Assembly (NCBI RefSeq): GCF_003259745.1
Contig: NZ_QLMC01000001.1
Location: 1,612,001-1,676,000 of the forward strand
Reading direction: 5' to 3'
Length of the DNA stretch: 64,000 nt
Source of the DNA: Larkinella arboricola
GTDB lineage: Bacteria; Bacteroidota; Bacteroidia; Cytophagales; Spirosomataceae
Position numbers and translations under genes: made by a program. The stretch's first letter is position 1. Each line of letters begins with the position of its first letter. Positions 28,507 through 37,354 of this stretch are shown here, piece by piece. The notes below the pieces were generated by a model. The model worked only from the letters and a program-made list of their open reading frames with translations. It was not told where the DNA came from and made no database searches.

Positions 28507-28679
28507 GTGGGACAAGATAGATAAGAGATAATAGACATTAGACAAGAGACAGGAGATAATGGACAGGAGAGGGTAGACAGGGCAAATTGACAGGAGAAGG
28601 CGAAACCGTGAGGCCATCTTTCTTCTCGCGTCTATTGTCTTTGGTCTGTCCTCTCTTGTCTGTTTCCTCTACGTAAAAT
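28507..28679. repeat. Degenerate GACA/AGA-rich tract with a complementary CT-rich arm
   Basis: The intergenic stretch is built of near-repeats: GACAAGAT, AGACAAGAGAC, GACAGGAGAG, GACAGG, GACAGGAG. A CT-rich arm at 28621-28670 carries the complement of AGACAAGAGA. The copies are imperfect and spacing is irregular, so it is not CRISPR. It could fold as a long weak hairpin at the end of the MFS gene. Confidence 0.5.
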
Positions 28680-29453
28680 ATGAGCAATACCATTTATTTT
28701 CCTGACCGGTTTAAAGGTCAGGTCGCTATTATTACCGGCGGTGCCGACGGGTTGGGGAAATCCATTGCCGGGCGGTTGGGCGCCGAAGGCGCGTCGCTGG
28801 CGCTGTTTGATCGGAATGCGTCCTTACTGGAACAAACGCAGCAGGAGCTGACGGCCCTGAATATTCCCGTTCGGACGTATACCGTAGATATTTCTGAGGA
28901 AGAAGCCGTAAAAACTGCGGTGGCGCAAACCGTGGCGGATTTTGGTAAAATCGACGTGCTGGTTCATTCGGCGGGGATTGTCGGGCCGACCAGTACAAAC
29001 ATCACGGCGTACGAAACCGCTGATTTTGCCAAAGTCCTCGCGATTAATCTGTTTGGCAGTTTTTTGATGACCAAATACACGGTTTCTCACATGGCCGAAC
29101 GCGGCTACGGCCGGATTCTGCTGATTGCTTCCATTGCGGGCAAAGAAGGCAATCCGGGCATGGTGGGGTATTCGACCAGCAAAGCAGGCGTAATTGGTCT
29201 GGTCAAAGCCATTGCCAAAGAGTACGCTACTGCCGGCATTACCGTCAACGGTCTGGCTCCGGCGGTGATCAAAACCGCCATGAATGCCGATACCGCGCCC
29301 GAACAACTGGCGTATATGACCGCCAAAATTCCGATGGGGCGACTGGGCGAACCTGACGAAGTTGCCGCTATGTCCACGTTCATTGTCTCGCCGGAAAACA
29401 GCTTTTCGACCGGTTTTATTTACGACATTTCGGGCGGGCGGGCCACGTATTGA
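28680..29453 (+). CDS. SDR-family oxidoreductase (FabG-like)
   Basis: 257 residues. Cofactor motif TGGADGLG (about 20-27), Asp after strand 2 (ALFDRN) favouring NAD(H), HSAG at strand 4, catalytic Ser in IASIAG and YSTSK. The C-terminus carries YDISGGRATY. Like the first SDR it likely oxidises or reduces a sugar-derived hydroxy or keto group, but the two are only moderately alike and probably act on different carbons. It closes the co-directional sugar cluster and is separated from the MFS gene by the GACA-rich tract. Confidence 0.9.
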   Translation: MSNTIYFPDRFKGQVAIITGGADGLGKSIAGRLGAEGASLALFDRNASLLEQTQQELTALNIPVRTYTVDISEEEAVKTAVAQTVADFGKIDVLVHSAGIVGPTSTNITAYETADFAKVLAINLFGSFLMTKYTVSHMAERGYGRILLIASIAGKEGNPGMVGYSTSKAGVIGLVKAIAKEYATAGITVNGLAPAVIKTAMNADTAPEQLAYMTAKIPMGRLGEPDEVAAMSTFIVSPENSFSTGFIYDISGGRATY

Positions 29454-29597
29454 TCGTTCGATCAGTCCGGATACGGTTTTTCTTTTGCCGCGAATCAGAA
29501 AGAGGAAATAACCGCCCCGATTCCTTTTATCCCTAACTTGTACGATTGTTGTATGTGTTTTCGGAAATCCGAATCATTTTGACAAACGAACAGTCGT

Positions 29598-30431
29598 ATG
29601 CCGTCAACAGATACCAAACGTCCGCGTACTCCGTGGCGCAGTCGTTTACACGAGGTTATTTTCGAATCAGATACACCCGCCGGGAAAGCGTTTGATATTG
29701 CGTTGATCGGGAGTATTCTGGTGAGTGTCACCGTGGTGATGCTGGAGAGCATGGCGAACGTACGGGCGCGGTATGGCACCCTGCTGATCCAGGTGGAATG
29801 GCTATTTACGGTATTGTTCACCATCGAATATCTGTTGCGGTTATTGAGCGTGAAACGGCCATTACATTACGCAACCAGTTTTCTGGGCATAATCGATATT
29901 CTGGCTATTCTGCCGACCTACCTGAGTCTTTTTATACCGGGTACGCAGTATCTGTTCACGATCCGGATTCTGCGTTTACTGCGAATTTTCCGAATCCTGA
30001 AGCTTTCCGAATACCTGTCGGAGGCTTCCATCATTGTTACGGCGTTAAAGGCCAGCCGCCGAAAAATCAGCGTGTTCATTCTAACGGTTCTGACACTGGT
30101 GACCATCATCGGCTCCATCATGTACATCATTGAAGGCGAAGAACACGGTTTCGACAGCATCCCGACCAGCATTTACTGGGCCATTGTGACGCTAACAACC
30201 GTCGGCTACGGCGATCTCTCTCCGCAGACCCCGGCGGGCAAGGCGCTGGCTTCGCTGGTGATGATCATTGGCTACGGGGTCATTGCGGTTCCTACCGGTA
30301 TTGTCACGGTCGAGATTTCGCAGGCTGCCCAGAAGTTTCAGAAGGTGTCGGCCCAGTCCTGCCCCTCGTGCGGACAGGAAGGGCACGATGCCGATGCGGT
30401 TTTCTGTAAGTACTGCGGCCACCATTTATGA
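29598..30431 (+). CDS. Voltage-gated-type K+ channel subunit with C-terminal zinc ribbon
   Basis: 277 residues, six transmembrane spans. S4 carries regularly spaced arginines (IRILRLLRIFRILKL, about 115-135). The pore loop has the K+ selectivity filter TVGYGD at 201-206. The last 25 residues form a four-cysteine zinc ribbon: CPSC at 255-258 and CKYC at 270-273. The channel passes K+ across the inner membrane; the S4 suggests voltage sensing. The zinc ribbon on the cytosolic side is an unusual tail in place of an RCK domain or coiled coil. Stand-alone gene. Confidence 0.93.
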   Translation: MPSTDTKRPRTPWRSRLHEVIFESDTPAGKAFDIALIGSILVSVTVVMLESMANVRARYGTLLIQVEWLFTVLFTIEYLLRLLSVKRPLHYATSFLGIIDILAILPTYLSLFIPGTQYLFTIRILRLLRIFRILKLSEYLSEASIIVTALKASRRKISVFILTVLTLVTIIGSIMYIIEGEEHGFDSIPTSIYWAIVTLTTVGYGDLSPQTPAGKALASLVMIIGYGVIAVPTGIVTVEISQAAQKFQKVSAQSCPSCGQEGHDADAVFCKYCGHHL

Positions 30432-30553
30432 CGGGTAGGGCAGTGTTCCAATGGCCTGACCGGCGGGGTTTGTCGTCTATTTTCCTTCGGCCAGTTACAA
30501 CCTAATCCGTAGAGGCCGGGTCCGATCTATAGAATACAAACCCCAATTAACCC

Positions 30554-31240
30554 ATGAAAGTAAACCTTATTGGATTCCTGCTCTTATTACTCACCCTGGC
30601 TGGCTGTCAATTCGAATCACCGGAAAACCCGCTAACAACAGGCCCGGAACCCGAACCGTATAAAATTGTCCGGGACAGCATCCTGACAGGTATGTATTTA
30701 GACATTGCCATCAACGAAGATGCGGCTTCGGTCTATGCCAAAATCCAGGCTCTGCAAACCGCCAAAGACATTGCGGGTCTTCATGTCGTCAGCAATATCT
30801 TTTCGGATCTTCGCATCCTTGAAAAACGGCTTCCACTCTACCAGTACATTCTGCTCGACGAGAAACCGGGCACGGGTTCGGGCGTGCAGATAACCACCGA
30901 AGCACAGGTGGTTAAAGCCATTTATCTGAACGATGGCAAGAAGCTGAGTCAATGGCCCGAAAAAGGCAATGCAAGCTCGTCCGTGCGAATTGGCGACTCT
31001 GTTGCATCGTTGTACCAAAAGCTATCCAAGATCAGTACTATCAGTACTTATCGGAACAAATTTCAGTGGATTTCGCTGCTGACCAAGAACCTCGCCACGG
31101 GTTACGATGCGGGTATGAGTCAATCCCCACAATGGTATTTCGGATATTCAACCGGCACCGACCAGATGGATCAGATTCAGGTTCATTTTCAGGGTGGTAA
31201 GGTCAGTAAAATCTACGTAGACCACTATTCCAGGTACTAG
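30554..31240 (+). CDS. Hypothetical lipoprotein
   Basis: 228 residues. The lipobox LAGC gives lipidated Cys18. The rest is soluble, with repeated short alpha/beta segments (ASVYAKIQALQTA, VASLYQKLSKI) and a C-terminal DQIQVHFQGGKVSKIYVDHYSRY. I do not recognise a family. The segment pattern (periodic ITTEAQVVKAIYLNDGKKLSQWP) hints at a bacterial-type beta-sheet sensor but that is inference. It is followed by a 20-bp palindrome and a shared terminator. Confidence 0.65.
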   Translation: MKVNLIGFLLLLLTLAGCQFESPENPLTTGPEPEPYKIVRDSILTGMYLDIAINEDAASVYAKIQALQTAKDIAGLHVVSNIFSDLRILEKRLPLYQYILLDEKPGTGSGVQITTEAQVVKAIYLNDGKKLSQWPEKGNASSSVRIGDSVASLYQKLSKISTISTYRNKFQWISLLTKNLATGYDAGMSQSPQWYFGYSTGTDQMDQIQVHFQGGKVSKIYVDHYSRY

Positions 31241-31242
31241 TA

Positions 31243-31262
31243 TGAACGGTTTAAACCGTTCA
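31243..31262. repeat. Perfect 20-bp palindrome
   Basis: The sequence centred on GGTTTAAACC reads the same on both strands over 20 bp, 2 bp after the lipoprotein stop codon. It may be a protein-binding site or the first of two hairpins; the terminator at 31288-31317 follows. Confidence 0.6.
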
Positions 31263-31287
31263 AGGCCCTCCCCAGACACCCGATGAT

Positions 31288-31317
31288 AAATAAGACCTGT
31301 CTTAACAGGTCTTATTT
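31288..31317. terminator. Bidirectional terminator
   Basis: Perfect 13-bp stem AAATAAGACCTGT/ACAGGTCTTATTT with loop CTTA, A/T runs on both sides. It serves the convergent lipoprotein and cytochrome genes; the right arm overlaps the last codons of the latter. Confidence 0.85.
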
Positions 31318-34296
31318 ATTCCCCAACTCGCTCAGATACCGGATCAAATCCCGTACATCGTCCTCCGAATAGGCATCCAGCAACCCCGTGGGCATCAGCG
31401 AACCGGTTTCGGTTTGTTTCGCCATCTCTTTCTTTGGAATGATCCGGGTTTTGGGTGAATCCGTGGTTTTGATATGCACCACTTCCGGCGTTTCGAATAC
31501 CTTGATGCCCTGAATCAGTTCGCCTTTTTTCGTTTCGACCTGCACCCGGTTGTAGCCTTCCTTGATGTTCTGGTTCGGCCACAGTACTTCCGTAATCAAC
31601 TCCCGCGACGACAATCCCCGGCCCACCGCCGACAGGTTCGGGCCGATGGTGCCGCCCTGACCGTTGAGCGCGTGGCAGGCTGCACAGCTTGGATTTGCGC
31701 GGTAGATCAATTCCCCGCGTTTGGCATCGCCCCGTTCCTGAACGGCTTTGGCCAGCTTTTCGACGTATTCCGGACTGTATTGCCGGGAAAGGATCGTTCG
31801 TTCTTCGGCCATTTTATTCAGCCGGTTGCTGAGTTCGGGCGCGTCGATGCCCTTGATCGCCAGGGCTTCCAGTGCCAGTCGGGCCTGCGGTTTGGAAAGC
31901 GCAGTTTTGCTCAGTTGAGCCGTTAGTGCTTTAATCCCGCCCCGCTGATCGATAAGTGGCGTGATGACATCCCGCATGGTGTTCGCGGTCAGGCCAGCGC
32001 CCTGCATTTCTTTCACCGTCGCTACGGCGGCTTGCGTCACATCCAGTTCGCTCATGCCCTGTAAGGCGGCCAGTCGGATCATGGTAGGGGTTTCGGATGT
32101 AGCAACCAGCTTTTGCAGCAAAGGCAAAACCGGGCGACCTTTCAGTTCAACCAGCGCCTTCAAACCCTCGGCCCGGACGCGCGGATTTTGCTGACTGTTC
32201 ATCGTCAGCGTGTTAATGGTTGGCGTGGCGGATTGAATTTTCCATGCTTTTACGAGCTGAATGGCAGCTATCGTGACGTCGGCGGTTTTTGACGAAAGAC
32301 TTTTCTGGAGATAACTGGCGGCTAAGGGCGTTACGGTTTGGGCTTCCAGTTTGCTCAGGTTTTCGAGCAGCCTCGCATCGGCCTGAGCCGAAGGCTGGCT
32401 CAGCACAAACTCGATATCAGGTGTTTTGCCAATTGTGGCCAGACTAAGCAGTAAATTCCGCCGAACCTCCGGTTGCAGGTTATTAATACCGGCCAGCTTC
32501 CGGTATTGCTCCGGTATGTACCACGAAGGGGGCAAGACGCTCACGAGCCAGGCCTGATGCAACGGTTTTTTGAATGTAAGCCTGCCGGTTTTTAACGCCG
32601 GTTCCCAGGCTTCCTGCAACGCATAAGCGGTTTTGGTAAGTGCATACCGCAGGAATTTGTCCATCGGACGGTATAATACCTGCGTCGCCAGCGCCATCGC
32701 TTCCGGTTTGGGTACGTTGCTGACGGCCACCAGAGCTTCCAGCCGAACCCGCGCGTTTTCGTCCTGAATCAACGGTTCCAGCACGGCCAGCGGGTTTGGT
32801 AGTCGGTCGGCCCAGCGCCCGGCGACGTGGGCGGCATAGGCCCGTGCGCCCGGTTCTTTTCCGGTTGCCAACTGCTGAAGCAGATCTTCATAGACCAGTT
32901 CGTGGCTTTCAAAAACGCCGAGCGCTTCCATCAGATGATGCTCGTAATTCGGCTCATTCCGGTTTAGTTTTTCAACCCATTCGGCTAAAGCCGGTCGAAC
33001 TTCCGTGAGCGGTTTTTCGGCCAGCAACCGCTTCACCTGATACCGTATCCAATGCTCGTCAGATTTCAGGTAGTCCAGCAAAGCCGCAGCGGGTTGTCCG
33101 GCCAGTTTCGGCGGTTGAACCAACGGGCGACCGGTGGCCGTGATGCGCCAGATGCGTCCGTGCATTTTATCCCGGTCCGGGTGGCGCATGGAAGCCTGGT
33201 AGTGGCCGATAATGGGGTTGTACCAGTCCAGGACATAAAGCGCCCCGTCGGGACCGATTTTAATGTCGATAGGACGAAAACTGCGGCTGCTTGAACTCAG
33301 GATGGGATCGAGTTGCCGGGCCACATACCCCGACGAATCGTCCGTTATCCGCATGCGCTCGATCTTGTTGTTGTAATAACCGGCCAGAATGAAATCCCCT
33401 TTCAGATCGTCTGGCAAGTGTTTGGTGCGGATCATTTCGATGATGGAGCCTTTGATCACCAGCTTACCGATGGGAGGGAGGAGGGCGCGGTGGGCGGTTT
33501 TGACCAGACCCGGAACCGTATAAAACAATTCGGGGTCGTTGGCTTTGTGGAACATTTCGCCCCACTCGCCGAAGTTCATACCCCACGGATTGACACTGGC
33601 TGTGGAGCCGTCCAGAAAATTGTCGAGCTGACGGCGTAGTGGCCGATACCGCCAGATGGCCGCCCGGTCGGCTTTCTGGACACCCCAGGCCGTTTCGACC
33701 CGGCTGTAAATGCTGTGGCCCTGCGAAAAGAACAGCTCACCGCCCGGACTCCAGAGGAACGAATTGATGGTCTGGTGGGAATCATGCGTCCCAAAACCCG
33801 ACATCAGCACCTCCTGCGTGTCGGCTTTGCCATCGCCGTCGGTATCTTTCAGGAAAACCAGTTCGGTTTGTTCGCCCAGATAGACCCCGCCGTGACCGAG
33901 TTCAAAACCGAGGGGCATCATCAGATTGTCCGCAAAAACGTACGACGTGTCGGCCTTCCCATCGCGGTTACGGTCTTCGAGGATGATCAGCTTGTCAAAC
34001 GGTTTTTTGCCGGGTTCCAGTTGCGGATAGGAGGGAATGGTCAGTACCCACAAGCGGCCTTTTTCATCCCACCGCATGGCGCAGGGATCGGCAATACCGA
34101 GTTCTTCGGACGCAAATAGCTCGATTTTATAGCCGTCGGCAAGCTGGAAGGATTTGAGTTCGGCGGCCACCGAGTTATCGCTTTCCGCCGGAGAAACTGA
34201 CATCGGATTGATGTTCTGAGCCAGACCCCAGTTGATTTGGCCGACAAAAAGGAGGATGGCTAACGGGAACGTAACGGTTTTAGGAACAAGAGTCAT
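31312..34296 (-). CDS. PVC-type heme-binding CxxCH protein, large paralogue
   Basis: 994 residues from ATG 34296; a TTG three codons upstream was not used. Signal peptide (about 5-26, ending GLAQ). Beta-propeller dehydrogenase-like domain (about 45-420; MRWDEKGRLWVLTIPSYPQ, DGALYVLDWYNPIIGHYQ), long HEAT-repeat region (about 425-840), then cytochrome c with CAACH at 871-875 and GTIGPNLSAVGRG after it. Same architecture as the 22.7-kb gene, with a longer helical part. It probably oxidises a sugar or glycoside in the periplasm and hands electrons to the respiratory chain. It lies 53 bp downstream of the DUF1080 gene, in the same direction. Confidence 0.88.
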   Translation of the reverse strand: MTLVPKTVTFPLAILLFVGQINWGLAQNINPMSVSPAESDNSVAAELKSFQLADGYKIELFASEELGIADPCAMRWDEKGRLWVLTIPSYPQLEPGKKPFDKLIILEDRNRDGKADTSYVFADNLMMPLGFELGHGGVYLGEQTELVFLKDTDGDGKADTQEVLMSGFGTHDSHQTINSFLWSPGGELFFSQGHSIYSRVETAWGVQKADRAAIWRYRPLRRQLDNFLDGSTASVNPWGMNFGEWGEMFHKANDPELFYTVPGLVKTAHRALLPPIGKLVIKGSIIEMIRTKHLPDDLKGDFILAGYYNNKIERMRITDDSSGYVARQLDPILSSSSRSFRPIDIKIGPDGALYVLDWYNPIIGHYQASMRHPDRDKMHGRIWRITATGRPLVQPPKLAGQPAAALLDYLKSDEHWIRYQVKRLLAEKPLTEVRPALAEWVEKLNRNEPNYEHHLMEALGVFESHELVYEDLLQQLATGKEPGARAYAAHVAGRWADRLPNPLAVLEPLIQDENARVRLEALVAVSNVPKPEAMALATQVLYRPMDKFLRYALTKTAYALQEAWEPALKTGRLTFKKPLHQAWLVSVLPPSWYIPEQYRKLAGINNLQPEVRRNLLLSLATIGKTPDIEFVLSQPSAQADARLLENLSKLEAQTVTPLAASYLQKSLSSKTADVTIAAIQLVKAWKIQSATPTINTLTMNSQQNPRVRAEGLKALVELKGRPVLPLLQKLVATSETPTMIRLAALQGMSELDVTQAAVATVKEMQGAGLTANTMRDVITPLIDQRGGIKALTAQLSKTALSKPQARLALEALAIKGIDAPELSNRLNKMAEERTILSRQYSPEYVEKLAKAVQERGDAKRGELIYRANPSCAACHALNGQGGTIGPNLSAVGRGLSSRELITEVLWPNQNIKEGYNRVQVETKKGELIQGIKVFETPEVVHIKTTDSPKTRIIPKKEMAKQTETGSLMPTGLLDAYSEDDVRDLIRYLSELGNK

Positions 34297-34349
34297 CAGA
34301 TACAAAATTCAGGGAGTAGGAAATAGGTCTTTGGATAAAAAAAGCCGCT

Positions 34350-36014
34350 TTATCGAACCGGTGCCAGCTTCTTCTGTTCGTCCACAATGCGCTGTTCGGC
34401 TTCTCGGATCAGCGGTTCGAAGGTTTTCATTTCTTCGGGAAAAATCCGGCGGGTTTTATCCTGCCAGTCGTGGCTGAAGGGCTGCGTTGTTCGGTCACCG
34501 TTCAGAAAGGCCCAGTTGCTGGGCCGCCAGTAGTTGAACCACAGCTCGTTTTTCGTCAAGACTTCCTGGCGCAACGGGTTCAAGGGGTTGAGGAGCCGTC
34601 CGGGGCGGTTCAATGCTTTCATAATCAGGGTTGCTACCAGATCCTGGCCGGTAAAACTCAGGTGAATACCGTCGTGAGTGAGCGGGCTAATCATGAATAA
34701 CTTTATCCCATCGATTTCCAGGGTTCCCGACCGGCTCAGGCGTTTGCCATCGTCCGTTCGGATCACGGTTGCCGCTAAAGCCTGAAGGGGATGAAACAGA
34801 TCAATGTAAAAGTAGCCTTCGGTTTCGGCCAGTTGTTTAATGGCATTGGCATACTGTTCGACGGGCGCGGTTGCCAGCGGGTTTGCCGGTTGTTCCAGCC
34901 GGGTCTGGTATAAAAGCCTGGGTTCAAACGGAACGGGCGAAAGTAGAATGATCTGCCGATCTGGTTTTCGAATGCTGTCGAGCAGTTGCCGGTATTCGTC
35001 GATGAATTTCGGGAGCGACTTTTCACCCCCCAGCGACTCCATTTGTCCAAATTGCGCAAATACGACGTTAGCGCCCAAGCTGTCCAGATTTTTGCTCCAG
35101 CTGCCAAAACCAACATCACGGAATTGTTCAAAAACCGTGTCGCCATCCCATCCCAGATTCCAGATGCGGAGTTGGGTGGTGGGGTGGGCTGCGTACAGCA
35201 ACGTTTCCAGAATACCGTCTTTGCGCATGGCGGCTATGTTGGCTCCCCCCGCAAACGCGATGATGTCGCCCGACCGGAATATCGGGATGGCATTGCCTTG
35301 GCGTTTGTCCAGCGGTAGTTTCAACTGTTTGTTCAACTGGGCTTCGGTCAGACCGGCCAGCTCTACCTTGGGGTTGTGGACCAGCTTGTTGATCTTATAC
35401 ATCACGGTTTGAGGTTCTCCGCTGTGAATCTGGAGTGCAATGTAGCCCGACGCATCCCCGCCGGGGTCTTTGATAGCCACCGCCAGTTTGCCGTTGATGG
35501 CCGTCCAGATCCGGTCGCCGACGGCCAGAATCTCGTAGTGATTCCACTGACCGCGTTTGACGGCTTTTTCGCCCCGGTCCGACCAGTCCAGTTTCTGCCG
35601 CCCATGTTCGTGGTACAGCCGCCCCCAGACGTCCTTGCCCATATCGGCCTGGTAGCCCAGCGCCTGACCGGATGCATCGGCTTTCCGGGAGCGAAACTGA
35701 ATCCCGGCATTGCAGTCGTCCGGTTCGAGTTTAACGTCGATACTGAGGTAAAAATCCGCTACTTTGACCGACGACCACAGGAATTTGTTCTTCTCGACTT
35801 TCTGCGTTGCGTGGCCCACAATGGCCCCGTTTTTTACCGACCAGTATTTCATGTCCGCAGCCGACCAGCCGGTTAGATCCCGGCCGTTGAAGAACGTTTT
35901 GTCAACCCGGGGCTGTGCGTGGCTAACAAAAACCGTCAGTCCGAAAAAGAGCGCGAGCAACGGATGTAAAAGGGAGCAACGAAAACCGTTGTCGGCGGTT
36001 GGGAAAAAGTCCAT
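34350..36014 (-). CDS. DUF1080 (3-keto-glycoside hydrolase-like) fused to an SGNH-like domain
   Basis: 554 residues with an N-terminal signal segment ending near SHAQ. The N-terminal half (about 40-225) is a DUF1080 jelly-roll: FFNGRDLTGW, YWSVKNGAIVGHA, GIQFRSRK, GYQADMG, WNHYEILAVGDRIWTAINGK. Members have been described as hydrolases of 3-keto-glycosides. The C-terminal half (about 240-520) has an SGNH-hydrolase layout with DGIHLSFTGQ (block V His), but the nucleophile block reads IIAFAGGANIAAM instead of GDSxT, so the catalytic Ser appears lost. Downstream partner: the CxxCH protein. Upstream: SusD remnant. Confidence 0.85.
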   Translation of the reverse strand: MDFFPTADNGFRCSLLHPLLALFFGLTVFVSHAQPRVDKTFFNGRDLTGWSAADMKYWSVKNGAIVGHATQKVEKNKFLWSSVKVADFYLSIDVKLEPDDCNAGIQFRSRKADASGQALGYQADMGKDVWGRLYHEHGRQKLDWSDRGEKAVKRGQWNHYEILAVGDRIWTAINGKLAVAIKDPGGDASGYIALQIHSGEPQTVMYKINKLVHNPKVELAGLTEAQLNKQLKLPLDKRQGNAIPIFRSGDIIAFAGGANIAAMRKDGILETLLYAAHPTTQLRIWNLGWDGDTVFEQFRDVGFGSWSKNLDSLGANVVFAQFGQMESLGGEKSLPKFIDEYRQLLDSIRKPDRQIILLSPVPFEPRLLYQTRLEQPANPLATAPVEQYANAIKQLAETEGYFYIDLFHPLQALAATVIRTDDGKRLSRSGTLEIDGIKLFMISPLTHDGIHLSFTGQDLVATLIMKALNRPGRLLNPLNPLRQEVLTKNELWFNYWRPSNWAFLNGDRTTQPFSHDWQDKTRRIFPEEMKTFEPLIREAEQRIVDEQKKLAPVR

Positions 36015-36072
36015 GCGTATATCGGGTTAAAGGAACCTCCCCAATGACCAATTGGGGAGGGGTTAATGATAC

Positions 36073-36243
36073 TTAATAGCCCGGATTTTGCTTCAGCTCC
36101 GGATTGATGATGATTTCGCTGATGGGAATCGGGTACAGTAAATCCCGCTCCGTGACGTTAAAAGCCGTCGCGGCTGGCCCACTACCCGCGGGGTAATAAT
36201 ATTTCTGCGGATTGGCTTTTGGAGGCCGTAAGAACTTGGGATT
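36073..36243 (-). pseudogene. C-terminal remnant of a SusD/RagB lipoprotein gene
   Basis: In one minus-strand frame this stretch encodes about 56 residues that end exactly like SusD proteins: FLRPPKANPQKYYYPAG, then LLYPIPISEIIINPEL and KQNPGY-stop. An in-frame stop (TAA, plus-strand 36244-36246) lies directly upstream, and no start or N-terminal SusD sequence is present. It abuts the + strand hydrolase gene. It is best explained as the tail of a SusD gene whose front was deleted. Confidence 0.85.
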
Positions 36244-36342
36244 TTACCAGCACTGGTGTTTCTTGCATACGGGTTAAAAACCGGTTTCCTGCCCGTGCAA
36301 GGCTGACCCGATCGCAACGTTTTCCATTCATTTTGTTTCCGT

Positions 36343-37335
36343 ATGAAGGTTTTCTGCCGAGTCATCACGAGTTTCCTCCTGCTAGGTTATTGTCACACTT
36401 CGTTCGCCCAAAAACCGGAGAGTGCAGAACCCTATATCCGGTTCGACGACACCCGGAATGTTACCTGGCCTTCCGACTTTGAAGTGGTCGGCATTCCGTC
36501 TACGGCGGATGGGCAGGTTCAGAAAGCGTATTTCTACAAGACCCGATCGGGGCGCCCGGAACCCCTGATCATTTCGCTGCACACCTGGAGCGGGGATTAT
36601 GCACAAAAGGATGATCTCGCGGCTCTTTGTCAGCAACGCGATCTGAATTACATTCATCCGGATTTTCGCGGGGCCAATAAATCGCCGAGTGCCTGTTGCA
36701 GCGAGCTGGCTCTGGCCGACATTGATGATGCCATTGCGTTTGCGCGGAAGCACGCCCAGGTTGATACCAGCAAAATCTACGTGATTGGCGTCAGCGGGGG
36801 CGGTTATGCCACCCTGAGTACGTTCATGAAATCGAAGCACCCGGTTCGGAAATTCTCCGCCTGGGCGTCTATTGCGGACCTGGAAGCCTGGCACCGGGAA
36901 AGTACCATTCTCAGGAACAAGTATGCTGCGGACGTCATCGCCTGCACGGATTCCGGGGAGGCCCTGAACCGGGAGAGTGCCCGTCGAAGGTCGCCCCTGT
37001 ACATGAAAACGCCCGTGAAACGCTTAAAAACCGCTCAGCTTTCCATTTATGCGGGTATTTACGACGGTCTACAGGGCAGTGTGCCGATTACGCATTCCAT
37101 CAATTTTTACAATAAGCTGCTGACGGATCTGGCGGTTTCGGACCGTTCCCGGTATGTATCGGATCAGGAAAAGCTACACCTGCTCGAATTGCGGCAACCC
37201 CTGGGAAAACTCGGAACGATTGCCGACCGGCCGATCTGTTTGAAAAAACGGTCCGGTAATCTGACCTTAACCATTTTCGAAGGCAATCACGAGATGTTGA
37301 CCGAATATGCACTGAATGAACTCCTGAACGAATAA
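36343..37335 (+). CDS. Secreted alpha/beta hydrolase (prolyl-oligopeptidase/acyl-esterase-like)
   Basis: 330 residues. Signal peptide ending at SFAQ (about 23). Alpha/beta-hydrolase features: LIISLHTWSGDYAQ (oxyanion strand), IHPDFRGANKSP, and nucleophile Ser151 in GVSGGGYA. The late GNHEML carries the probable catalytic His. Could be an esterase on sugar polymers or a peptidase-like hydrolase; substrate unknown. It stands on the opposite strand to everything around it and is flanked on both sides by remnants of a FecR-SusC-SusD locus, with its own terminator. Confidence 0.87.
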   Translation: MKVFCRVITSFLLLGYCHTSFAQKPESAEPYIRFDDTRNVTWPSDFEVVGIPSTADGQVQKAYFYKTRSGRPEPLIISLHTWSGDYAQKDDLAALCQQRDLNYIHPDFRGANKSPSACCSELALADIDDAIAFARKHAQVDTSKIYVIGVSGGGYATLSTFMKSKHPVRKFSAWASIADLEAWHRESTILRNKYAADVIACTDSGEALNRESARRRSPLYMKTPVKRLKTAQLSIYAGIYDGLQGSVPITHSINFYNKLLTDLAVSDRSRYVSDQEKLHLLELRQPLGKLGTIADRPICLKKRSGNLTLTIFEGNHEMLTEYALNELLNE

Positions 37336-37354
37336 GTCCGAGGACTTATTTTTT
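37331..37354 (+). terminator. Terminator of the hydrolase gene
   Basis: Perfect 9-bp stem AATAAGTCC/GGACTTATT with a two-base loop (GA; a strained turn) and a T6 run. It overlaps the stop codon. Confidence 0.75.

Noticed and set aside
28507-28679. Possible CRISPR array
   Set aside because: Repeat units are short, inexact and irregularly spaced, with no distinct spacers and no cas genes nearby.
36093-36368. Minus-strand open frame over the SusD remnant
   Set aside because: It runs in a different frame from the clear SusD C-terminus and has no recognisable motif; the SusD frame is the informative one.
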